Origin: Phascolarctos cinereus
Taxonomy: Eukaryota > Chordata > Mammalia > Diprotodontia > Phascolarctidae
Assembly (NCBI RefSeq): GCF_002099425.1
Contig: NW_018344125.1
Span: 6,319,001 to 6,383,000 of the forward strand
DNA length: 64,000 nt
Direction of reading: 5' to 3'
Positions 53,812-63,095 of this stretch are shown here, piece after piece; the first letter of the stretch is position 1, and each line of letters begins with the position of its first letter. A program made the translations under genes and the position numbers. Below the pieces are notes generated by a model, which saw nothing but the letters and a program-made list of their open reading frames with translations, did no database searches and was not told the DNA's origin.

Positions 53812-54337
53812 CAGAGGGGTGCTAGCCCCAGCTACTGCCCTCTTAGAGGGGATTGTCAAATTTTCAGTGTGAGCATTTACACCTCAGAAATCAACAAACT
53901 GCATATTAGGGCTGGATTTATTGCTTTGCTGATTGTCTAGACTTTAGAAAGTGATGGAGTAAATATAAATTAATGTAGGCAGCTAGATAGTGCAGTGGAT
54001 AAGGGCCTGGAGTTAAGAAGATCTGAGTTCAAATATGACCTCAGACACTTATTAGTTATGTGACCCTGGGCAAATGGCTTAATCTCTATTTGCCTCAGTT
54101 TCCTCATCTGTAAAAAGGGGATAATAATAGCACATACCTCCCAGGGTTGTTGTGAGGATCAAAGGAAATAATAATTGTAAAGCGCTAAGCATAGTGTCCA
54201 TCACACAGTAAGCAGTACATAAATGTTAGCTATTATTATTATTATCATTATTAATGCAGATTAAACTTTAAAGTATGTCCTGCATACATTTTTCCCCCTA
54301 CAGAGCTGGATATTAAACATTTATCAGCATACCATTG
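53812..54337 (+). mobile_element. hAT-like family B split by SINE-B
   Basis: Left end CAGAGGGGTGCTAGCCCCAG; right end TTATCAGCATACCATTG. SINE-B occupies 53976-54255. Confidence 0.8.
53976..54255 (+). mobile_element. SINE-B
   Basis: AGGCAGCTAGATAGTGCAGT, CTCATCTGTAAAAAGGGGAT, GGTTGTTGTGAGGATCAAAG, then (ATT)n. Confidence 0.9.
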
Positions 54338-54830
54338 TTTTTCACCTCTCTATCAGGAGGTGGGCTGCATGTTTCACCAACAATCCTTTAGAATCATGGT
54401 TGGTCATTATGCTGATCAGACTTCCTAATTTTTTCAGTTTTTTTGTCTTTGCCATACTGTTGTTATTACATACATCGTTCTCCTGGTTCTGCTTGCTTCA
54501 CTCTGCAGCAGTTCATATAAATCTTTATAAGTTTCTCCAAAACCATCTCTATAATCATTTCTTACAGGACAATAGTATTCCATCACATTTAGATACCAAA
54601 ATTTGTTCATCTGTTCTCCAACTGTTGGCCACCCTCTCAGTTTCCAATTCTTTGCCATTACAAAAAGAACTAGAAATATTTTTGTACATCCTTAGTTAAT
54701 GTTTGTTTAGCTTAGGACTAATCCCTCCCTTAATCCTACCCTCCCTTTAGTTCCCTCTTCTTCATTCTCCCTTTTCCCTCCTATTTCCCCATTGAGTGAA
54801 GTATATCTCCATAGCCAAAACCTTCTCTGC
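54338..54830 (-). mobile_element. L1 ORF2 C-terminal fragment, minus strand
   Basis: Minus strand reads EQMNKFWYLNVMEYYCPVRN and LLQSEASRTRRTMYVITTVW, the L1 ORF2 C-terminus. 54705-54830 continues as L1-like sequence. Confidence 0.88.
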
Positions 54831-54839
54831 CACTTAAGA

Positions 54840-54985
54840 GTTCTAGAGAGGTCCCTGGAGCACAGAGAGGTTGAGGAACTTGTCCAGGGTCACACAACCA
54901 GTATGTCAGAAGCAAGGTGTGAACGTGAATCTTCCTGATTCTTGAGCTGGCTCTCTCTCTCCACTACACAACTCTGCCTCTCACT
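54840..54985 (-). mobile_element. Old MIR-related SINE, minus strand
   Basis: GTCCAGGGTCACACAACCAG and an inverted tRNA head. Confidence 0.7.
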
Positions 54986-54989
54986 AAAT

Positions 54990-55800
54990 CTCACTAGTAG
55001 TAAAGCATCTTCCTTGGAACATGGATTTACTATTTAGAAACCTTCACTTATGTTCAGTTTAATAAACTGAGACTCATCTGCAGCCTAGTCTGGTCAATAA
55101 TCAATAATCCTGGTCTGGGTCAAAATACAAGCTGAAGCTTTAAAGTCAAGAGGCTGGTTTTCTCTGGTCTTTTGAACATCAGCCCTCATTTGGCTAGAGC
55201 AATTGAAGCATATTGTTTAAAAAGCAATCTCATGGCTTTATAGTCAGCCCTTGTACGTCAACAATGTCTTCTGGCTTCCTCCTCAGCCTGTTGAGGCTAA
55301 AAGGTATGAGCATTATTTCTGAAAGCAGGTAACTACTTATTCCCCACTACTCACACTGAGAACAGGAATGAATACATTTCTAGAAAATACAAATGGAAAG
55401 CCATTTCCACCATTGATCATATTAATGAGGCAAACATTCTCCTCTGTGAGTGAGAAAAAGCACAGGATATTGGTGGGAGGCTGGAGATTGGGGGGGGGGG
55501 AGAAGGGCAGTACATGTTTACCAAGCAGAGGAAGTAGGCTAAAGAAAAGGAAAACAGAAAGAAGAAGAAGAGGAGGAGGAGAAAGGAAGGAGGAGCAAGA
55601 AGGAAGAGAGAAAAGCAACTTCTCAAGCTCAACTGTTCAAAAGGATTAGCTTAGCTTCGAGTTGAGGAGAATTCCTCTGGAGATGGTATTTGTGCTTCAG
55701 CAGATTGATAAAGGTCCTTGGGTGTAGACTCATGATGCTTTCCAGTCAATCGTCAAAAATCATGTCTTCTCTTTGTATTGTGCTTTTGTGTAATGAGAGC
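54990..55800. other. Repeat-poor stretch with purine-rich run
   Basis: No gene recognised. (G)10-12 at 55489 and a GAAGAAGAGGAGG-type run at 55555-55615 make artificial open frames. Confidence 0.45.
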
Positions 55801-56075
55801 GAACAGTTGTGAGGCCCTTGAAGGTTTGCAGACTGCTTTAACTCTATTAGCTCTCTTAATCCTTACCAAGACTTTGAGAGGTAGGTGCTGTTATTAGCCC
55901 ATTTGACAGATAAGCAAATAGATGCTGAGAACTGGTAAATGGCTTGCCCCAGATCACATGGAGAGTAAGAGTATTGGCAAGATCCAAACTCGTGTCCTCC
56001 TGGTAACAACGAGTCCAGGGTTCTAGCCCCTGTGCCAGCTAGCTTCTCTAGCCCCTGTGCCAGCTAGCTCCCTGA
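55800..56075 (-). mobile_element. SINE-B, minus strand, with 25-base tandem duplication
   Basis: TTGACAGATAAGCAAATAGA to GTGCCAGCTAGCT. The last part, TAGCCCCTGTGCCAGCTAGC, is duplicated in tandem at 56022-56071. Confidence 0.8.
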
Positions 56076-56094
56076 GCCTCTGTGCAATCACATA

Positions 56095-56265
56095 ATCTAC
56101 AGCAAGCCTACTGAAGCCGGCAGGTTATGTCCTGTTGTCCCAGTGCGTTATAGAAATGAAGAAGACATGAGTATCCCGTGACTCACCTAAAGTTTCCCCT
56201 CTGGGGCAGCAGGGCTGGGCCTTGAACCCAGGCCCTCTGACTCCTGCTCTGTGCTCTGGACTGTG
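56095..56265 (-). mobile_element. Old MIR-type fragment, minus strand
   Basis: GGGCCTTGAACCCAGGCCCT is the reverse of a tRNA-SINE B-box region. Boundaries uncertain. Confidence 0.5.
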
Positions 56266-56269
56266 GGTA

Positions 56270-56620
56270 CCATTCTGGATTTACCCGTGAGCTGTTCTGG
56301 ATTCACATCTGAGAGGAGCCCTTGCTGCTGGTCCTCATTTCCCAAAGATCTACAGTTCTGCAGGGGAAGTCAGCCCAGGAGAGTTAGGAAGCCCTCAAGA
56401 CTGAAATTCTGCAGACCCAAACAAACCATTCCCATGAGGAAGAACAGGGCAGGGAAGGAGAGGGCTGGGGGGCCTGCCTCAAGAGCCTGGTGTGGCTACA
56501 TGCACAGGTAACTCCTTGCTAACCCAAATTTTAAAGGGATGGTCTGGGAACACAGAGAAAGGAAGCAGGGATCACCAAGGGTCGGCATGGCTTCATCGTG
56601 ATTACACCAGTAGTCAGACT
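56270..56620. other. Non-coding stretch, nothing recognised
   Basis: No gene or repeat supported. Confidence 0.4.
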
Positions 56621-56624
56621 GCAA

Positions 56625-56860
56625 AGTGAGCAGAGCTTGGGACCTGGACTCAAGAAGACCTGAGTCCAAATCCTACCTCACATGCTTACTAGTTGTGTGA
56701 CCCTGGGCAAGTCCTAGAGCCCATTTCCATTGGCTCCTTTGTGAAATGGGCATAACAGCAGCACCTCCCTCCCAGGGTTGTTTCAAGGCTCACACTAGAT
56801 ACTCCATGCAAAGTGCTTTGCATTTCAAGCACTGCATAAACACTAGCTGTCATTATCAGG
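56625..56860 (+). mobile_element. SINE-B
   Basis: GTGTGACCCTGGGCAAGTCC, CAGGGTTGTTTCAAGGCTCA, AAGTGCTTTGCATTTCAAGC. Confidence 0.83.
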
Positions 56861-56869
56861 AATGTTTGC

Positions 56870-57165
56870 AAAGCCTTGCCAAAGTCCCTCATGGTGTCCT
56901 TGGATCTGAGATGGGGCCATAGGGGCAAGGTGAAGGCACCCTTGGGTGGATTGGGAACTGGCCGAATGACTGGACACGGAGTCATTCCTGGCTCGATGTC
57001 AGCTCTGTTAGATCCCTCTGGAATCTGGGCTGCTCCTCCAAGCTCCTCCAAGGATTAACTGTGCTACCCCTAGAGTTGGTCCCCTTTCCCCATTTGCAGG
57101 TGCCACAAAGCTGAGGGGGACTGCTGGATGACAGTCAGGATCTGAAAGGCCTCAGGGGGCTAAGA
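56870..57165. other. Non-coding stretch, nothing recognised
   Basis: No gene or repeat supported. Confidence 0.4.
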
Positions 57166-57171
57166 GGAAAT

Positions 57172-57260
57172 GAACAATCAATCAGTCAATCAACAGGCAT
57201 TTATTAAGCCCTTGCTGGCTTGCCAGGGAAGGTGGTCAGCCCTGGGGATGCAAAGAAAGG
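57172..57260 (-). mobile_element. L2 3' end, minus strand
   Basis: AATCAATCAGTCAATCAACA, GGCATTTATTAAGCCCTTGC, CCCTGGGGATGCAAAG. Confidence 0.8.
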
Positions 57261-57261
57261 C

Positions 57262-57538
57262 AAAGGAGAGGAAATTTAATAGATATAAATATGAAGTCCT
57301 ACATTTGGGTTCAAGAAATCAGCACAAGTAGAGGCAGCTTTGAGTGTGGGGAAAACAGGGAATTGACCAGGTCTCCTAGTAACCCCAAAAGCTCATGTAG
57401 AAGGACTTGGCCTGTATTAAGAGTATGGAGACCATGGGAGGTGATAATCTCCCCCCACCCCCATGCTGTCCTGCTCAGATCATACCTGGAACATTTTATC
57501 TGATTTGGGGAGACACATATTAGAAAGGACATTGGCAA
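57262..57538 (+). mobile_element. L3/CR1 ORF2 3' part
   Basis: GAAATTTAATAGATATAAAT, AAGTCCTACATTTGGGTTCA, TCAGATCATACCTGGAACAT, the forward CR1/L3 text. Confidence 0.82.
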
Positions 57539-57540
57539 GC

Positions 57541-58298
57541 CAATCAGTAAACATTTATTAAGCACCTACTAGGGGCCAGGCACTGTGCTAAGCACTGAGG
57601 GTAGAAATACAAATAAAAAGAAAGACAGCCCCTACCTTCAAGGAGCTCACAATCTAATGGGAGAAGACAAAACACACAAGAAAGCTGAAGGGGAGGGGGT
57701 GGAGAAGGAGAAATGACTCCCCTGAGGGCACGATGGAGAGGTCTGAAGACATCCCAAAGTAGAGCAGCTGGTGGCAAGGAGGAGCAGACTGTCCAATCTT
57801 AGATGGAGATTTTGGAGCTCATGGCTCTGCCCTCCAACCAGAGCTTCCCAGAGGAAGGTGACCAAGATGGGAAGGGAGCTGAAGACTGGGCTGTACAAGG
57901 GATGACTGAAGGGATTAGGGACACGGAGCCTAGAGAAGAGAAGACTTGGAGGAACATGCTGGCAGTCATAGGGAAGAGGTATTGGACTTTGGCTGAGCGC
58001 CAGTGGGCAGAATAAGGAAAATGGGTAGAAGCTGTACAGTCAAGTTACAGCTCCATGCAAGAAGGAACATAGTTGGAATTTTAAAAACCTGGAATGGGAT
58101 ACACGTGGTGGGGGACAGGCAGAGGTGGAGTTCTTCCAGTAAAGGATGGCAGCTGGCTGCTTGTTGGGGTTGCTACTGATGGAGCTTTTAGCTGAGAGGG
58201 AGGAGGAAAAGGAAGGTGGGGAAGGAGGGGGAGCTCACCTGTAGCTAAAAGGATTGGAAGGTCAGGGAAAGGCCAAGTGCTGCATTGAGGTTAAGCCA
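57541..58298 (-). mobile_element. L2-ended composite repeat, minus strand
   Basis: L2 3' text at the left (AGCACCTACTAGGGGCCAGG), then 57660-57890 shared with 32390-32600 (CACGATGGAGAGGTC, GACTGTCCAATC, CTTCCCAGAGGAAGG). Right part less certain. Confidence 0.6.
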
Positions 58299-58299
58299 T

Positions 58300-58545
58300 A
58301 GCACCTACTATGTGCCAGGCACTGTGCTAAGCACTTTATAATTATATTCTCATTTGATCCTCAGAACAACCCTGGGAGGTACGTGCTGTTATTATCCCCA
58401 TTTTTGAGATGAGGAAACTGAGACAGACAGGTTAAATGACTTCTCCCCAGCTACCCAATTAGCTAGTGTCTGAGGTAGGATTCAAACTCAGGTCTTCCTG
58501 ACTCCAGGCCTAGTACTCTATCCACTGTACTACCAGTTGATTGTT
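58300..58545 (-). mobile_element. SINE-B, minus strand
   Basis: CACCTACTATGTGCCAGGCA, AACAACCCTGGGAGGTACGT, GATGAGGAAACTGAGACAGA. Confidence 0.88.
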
Positions 58546-58720
58546 AAACAACCAGCTCTCCAGGGGGAAAAAAATGAACCCGTAATACACTTTTCCATTT
58601 AATCTGCGTCATAAGCATTTTCTCCATCACTTTCTTAAATTTAAACAATTAAGAAAACAATAAATCAAGCCTTGATTTATAGTGCTTGTTGATTTCCAAG
58701 TTGTAAATACTCACAGCACA
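58546..58720 (-). mobile_element. hAT-like family B, partial, minus strand
   Basis: TTGTTAAACAACCAGCTCTC, TTTAATCTGCGTCATAAGCA, AATCAAGCCTTGATTTATAG. Confidence 0.78.
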
Positions 58721-58724
58721 CCCT

Positions 58725-59860
58725 GTACATACCCCAAGGGGCTCAATGACAAAAAGAAAGATCCTTTATACACTAAAATAGTTATAGCAGCCCTCTTTGT
58801 AGTAGCAAAGAACCGGAAATAAAGTGGAATCCCATTGACTGAGGACTTGCTAGACAAATGGTGGTAAATGAATGGAATTGGATTACTCTGACATGGAAAA
58901 TATTATGATGAATATTTCCACTTCCCCTCCTCCACTTTGAGATGGTAGTTCAAGATTCTTGTTATAATTTTCTCTTAGCTTTTGTTAAGCATGCATTTCT
59001 CCCCTACTTGGTTGGTTCTTTGTGTTTAAAAAGAATGAGCCAACTTTGACTGCTCCTATTTCCCACTCAGCAAAGGGTTGGCAATTTGTTTACATTATTT
59101 TCCTTCCTTTTCCTCCCCTCCAAGAAAAAAACCCACCAAAAAATCATCTCCCTAATTCCCCTCCTCCATTCTCCCCCAAAACTCAGACCCACCAGAATTA
59201 AAATTATTTTTCCTTAAAAAAGATGGAGGAGAATCTAGGAAGCACTAGAAAAATTAGGGCAACTAGGTGGCACAGTGGATAGAGTACTGGCCCTGGAATC
59301 AGGAGGACCTGAGTTAAAATCTAGCTTCAGACACTTACTAGCTTTGTGACCCTGGGCAAGTCATTTAACCCCAATTGCCTTAAAACAAAGAATAGGGGAA
59401 AGTTTTCATGATTAATGAGGAAAATATGTTTAACATGATTGTACATATATTAGATTGCTTGCTATCTTGGGGAGGGGGGAGGGGAAGGAGGGAGAAAAAT
59501 TTGGAACTCAAAATTTTACAAAAGTGAAAGAATTATAAGCACTGATACAGAATGAAGTAAGCAGAACCAGGAAAACAATGTATACAATGACTATAACAAC
59601 AGAAGCCAAAATGTATGAAATAAACCAGGCTTGGCCTCAAAGAAAAGGTATGAGAAGGCTCTTTCACCCACCCACTTTTTTTTGCCGAGGTGGGGGATGA
59701 TGGGTGTGACACAATTCATATAAAGTCAGATTTTTAAGTGTTCATTAATTTTGTTGGATTTTTCCCACCTAATTTTTCCTTTATAATGACGCATGCCTTT
59801 CTGGGAGGAAATGTACACTGGGAAATGTAGTGGATGTTAAAAAAAAAAAAGATAATGATA
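58725..59860 (+). mobile_element. L1 3' part with nested L1 piece and SINE-A
   Basis: ORF2-end text (TAGTAGCAAAGAACCGGAAA, AATGGTGGTAAATGAATGGA) stops near 58920 and resumes near 59530 (GAATGAAGTAAGCAGAACCA). Between them are a second L1 3' end (59405-59525, CTTGGGGAGGGGGGAGGGGA) and SINE-A. Confidence 0.72.
59256..59390 (+). mobile_element. SINE-A
   Basis: AGGGCAACTAGGTGGCACAG to CCCCAATTGCCTTAAAAC. Confidence 0.92.
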
Positions 59861-59961
59861 TAAATTTGTTCTTAAGAAGAAGATTGGGAAGTAGAAGGGG
59901 ACCACATTGTAAAGGACTTTAAATGCCAAATAAAGTAGTTTATGGTTGATCCTAGAGGACT

Positions 59962-60070
59962 CAGGGGTGGGGAACCTGAGGCCTCAAGGCCACCTGTGGC
60001 CCTTAAGGTCCTCAAGTGTGGCTCTTTGCTTGAATCCAAACTTCACAGAACAAAGAGGGGTGGGAAACCT
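59962..60070. mobile_element. hAT-like MITE family A, rearranged half copy
   Basis: CAGGGGTGGGGAACCTGAGG and CTTCACAGAACAAAG, then a second AGGGGTGGGAAACCT in the same direction rather than inverted. Confidence 0.72.
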
Positions 60071-60771
60071 GCTAGAGGTAATAGGGAGTCATTGGTATTC
60101 CTTGAGCAGGAGAGTAGCAAGGTCAGACCAGGGCTTGCACAGCACTAGGATTTTGCCTGAAATCTTGGGTTTTCCAGAAACTGTGGCAGCTAGGTGGTGC
60201 AGCGGATAGATAGTGTGCAGAACTAAAATTTGGTTGAGAGACTACTGATAACTTTTGAGAGGACAGTTTCAGTTGAATGATGAGGCCAGATAGTTTAGAA
60301 CTCAATGAGAGGATGAACTAGAGAAGCCTTTTAAAAAACTTTAGCCATCATGAGGAGGAGAGGTATAGGATAATAGCTAGTTCAGATAGCTGGATCAAGT
60401 GAGAGATTTTAAGATGGGGAAGACATGGATGTGTTCAGAGGAAGGATCCAGTAAATGGGGAGCTATTGAAGGTGATAAACAGTGGGAATGATTGGGGGTG
60501 AAATCAGATGAAGAAAATGGGATGGGATCAAGGATGTGCACAGAGGAGTTTATCTTCTTGAGGAGAAGGGCTGTCTCTTCCCATGAAATGGGGTAAAGCA
60601 GAAGATAAAGGAAGAAGACATTGAAGTGATCTGAGATACAGCTGAAATGTTGAGGAGGGGGTGTCATGGGAGGCTTGAGGAAAGACAAGAAGGTTTGGAA
60701 TAGCTGCTCTGAAAAGTGGAATAATGAATTAGTTAGGAAGGGGGAGAATGATTACCTTGATTCAGCGATGG

Positions 60772-60915
60772 CCTACTAGATTGGTTAAAATGATTGAAGG
60801 GGAAAGTGAAAAATGTTGGTAAGGAGATGGAAAAACTGGAACATTAATTCATTGTTGGTGGAATTGTGAAATGATCCAACCATTCTGGAGAGCAAATTTG
60901 GAGATTAGATAATAG
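60772..60915 (+). mobile_element. L1 ORF2 fragment
   Basis: CTACTAGATTGGTTAAAATG, GGAAAAACTGGAACATTAAT and GATCCAACCATTCTGGAGAG match the L1 at 61920-62050. Confidence 0.85.
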
Positions 60916-61179
60916 AATTTTGCCATGAATATAGTTGACACAGTTTCATGATGTCCTCTGTTTTCTTTCAGCAGCACATGAATAGAAGCAAAAGAGGTGG
61001 ATGGTGAGAATAATTCTAGGCTGGATTTTGGCAAGACATGAGTGGCAATTGTACAAGAGTGCAAGGGATTGAACAGTAGAGAATAGTGTAGAGTTGAGCT
61101 GGTTCACCATGGGGTCAAGTTAGGGAAAAGAGAAGGATGGAGGTGGAGGTCTGGGAAAGAACTGGGAAGTGGCAATGGG

Positions 61180-61385
61180 GAGCAAGGAACCTTTTGATTC
61201 CTCTACCATATAGACAGGAAACCAAAGAATTCAATTCAGGCCAATAGGTATCCACTGAATGCTTTCTACATGAAACTTTACATCTTGGGCAAATTATTTT
61301 CCTTTTGAAATTGAAAAAAGAAACTGATCCCTTATGGTTCTAGTATTAGAACATCTAGAGAGATGAGAGTCACCTAGTGACAGGA
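61180..61385. other. Short unassigned stretch
   Basis: No gene or clear repeat. Confidence 0.35.
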
Positions 61386-61389
61386 AAGT

Positions 61390-61592
61390 TTAGGAGGCAG
61401 AAAGATCCATTGGATACAACACCAAACTTAGAGTCAGAAAGACCTGGGTTCAAATCCTGCCACATATACTAGTTGGGTGATCCCAGAAAACTCACTTTAC
61501 CTCTTGGGACTAAGTTTCCTCCTCTGTAAAATGGAAGGGTTAGACTTGATGGCCTCTGAGGGTCCTTTCAGCTTTAAATCTGGGCTCATATG
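61390..61592 (+). mobile_element. SINE-C
   Basis: TCCTCTGTAAAATGGAAGGG, TTAGACTTGATGGCCTCTGA, GGTCCTTTCAGCTTTAAATC. Confidence 0.87.
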
Positions 61593-61593
61593 T

Positions 61594-62860
61594 TGGACCT
61601 TGGGCAAGTCACTTCTCCTTCCTGGGCCTCAGTTTCCTCCTTTGTAAAATAATGTAGCCAAGATCAGAAGGAAGGTAGAAAATTGGGAAAAAAATTTTAT
61701 AGATAGTATCTCAGACAAAAGTCTCATATCTAAAATATATGAAGAACTTTGTCAAATCTATAACAATATGAGTCATTCCCCAAACTGATAAATGGTCAAA
61801 GGATATAAACAGGCAGTTTTTCAGTGAAGAAATCAAAACAATTTATAGTCATGTGAAAAAATGCTTTAAATCATTATTGATTAGAGAAATGTAAATTAAA
61901 ACAACCTTGAGATATCATTTAACACCTACCAGATTGGCTAAAATGACTGAAGGAGAAAACAATAAATGTTTGAGGTGATGTGGAAAAACTGGGACATTAA
62001 TTCATTGTTGGTAGAATTGTGAACTGATCCAACCATTTTGGAAAGCAATCAAATTATGCCCAAAGAGTTATTAAACTGCCTATATATCCTTTTAACCCAG
62101 TAATACCACTACTAGGTCTGTTTCCAAAGAAGATTAGGGAAAAAGGAAAAGAACTTACATGTTCTAAAATGTCTATTAGCAGCTCTCTTTATGGTGGCAA
62201 AGAACTTGAAATTGCAGGGATGCCCATCAATTGGGGAATGGCCAAACAAGTTGTGGTATATGATTGTGATGGAATACTACTGTGCTATAAGAAATGATGA
62301 GCTCAGTGATCTTAGAAAAACATGGAAAGACTTGCATGAAATAATGAAAAGTGAAATAAGCAGAACCATGAGAACATTGTACACAGTAACAGAATATTGT
62401 TTTAAGAACGACTTTGAGCAAATAAGTTGTTTTGACTATTATAAATACCCAAATTAACTATAAAGGACATATGAGGAAAGACACTATCTGCATCCAGAGA
62501 AAGAAGTGATAAATAGAAAGTATGTATAGAATACTTTTACATATTATATATAGATATGTGTATGTGTGTGTGTATATATATACCTATTCATGTCTAATGG
62601 TGGCCATCTCTAGGGTGGGAGGAAGGGGAGGGAAGAAAAAAAGGGAAAAAAAAATTTACATGATAACTTTGTTGTATGTTTAATAGGAAAAGCAAGTTAT
62701 ACATAGTAGATTCAGTTTCATGTGCAATCACCTTTTTTTTTATTATACTATGTTATAGAAATGCTTTTTTATTCCATAAACTGATAAATAAATAAATAAG
62801 GAGGTTGAGCTCCATGGCCTTTGAGGTCCCTTCCAGCTGCACAGCTATAACTATGGTCAT
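61594..62860 (+). mobile_element. SINE-C split by L1
   Basis: CAGTTTCCTCCTTTGTAAAA stops at about 61650; GGAGGTTGAGCTCCATGGCC and GGTCCCTTCCAGCTGCACAG follow at 62800-62860. Confidence 0.83.
61655..62792 (+). mobile_element. L1 ORF2 C-terminus and 3'UTR
   Basis: The longest forward L1 here. It reads KNLKLQGCPSIGEWPNKLWY, MIVMEYYCAIRNDELSDLRK and IMKSEISRTMRTLYTVT, matching the L1 ORF2 C-terminus (compare human MEYYSAIKKNE). Upstream ORF2 pieces carry stops. The 3'UTR ends in (AAAT)n. 5'-truncated. Confidence 0.93.
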
Positions 62861-62864
62861 GTTA

Positions 62865-63070
62865 AGACCCATTGAGTGTCTTGAAGAAATGACTGGGTAG
62901 GCTCAGATTCCTTATGAACTTAGTCAATAGCTCACAAATGTTCAGATTCCTTAAGAGTCTGGCCAATATGGCGGATCTTTAATAAACATTGTCTCTGGCT
63001 GGAAGAAGGCGTGGGTTGAATTCATTCCGGCAGGACCCGCGTGTCATGATTTTGGGGTCCCAGCACCCAA
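62865..63070 (+). mobile_element. Possible LTR fragment (endogenous retrovirus-like), fossil
   Basis: A non-SINE, non-LINE segment between a SINE-C tail and the class I-like pseudogene carries a polyadenylation signal AATAAA near 62981 followed by a CpG-containing stretch, the layout of an LTR R/U5 region. No internal genes, second LTR or certain ends are seen. It could instead be 5' sequence brought in with the pseudogene. Confidence 0.3.
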
Positions 63071-63095
63071 ACTCTAGACCTCAACATCTACCACA

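Larger units (their letters stand above)
59870..61170 (-). mobile_element. L2, minus strand, with hAT-A, SINE and L1 scraps
   Basis: Plus strand reads AGGACTTTAAATGCCAAATA, TAATAGGGAGTCATTGGTAT, GAGGCTTGAGGAAAGACAAG and GAATGATTACCTTGATTCAG, the reverse of L2 ORF2. Interrupted by hAT-A (59962-60070), a SINE head (60184-60235) and an L1 piece (60772-60915). Confidence 0.78.
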
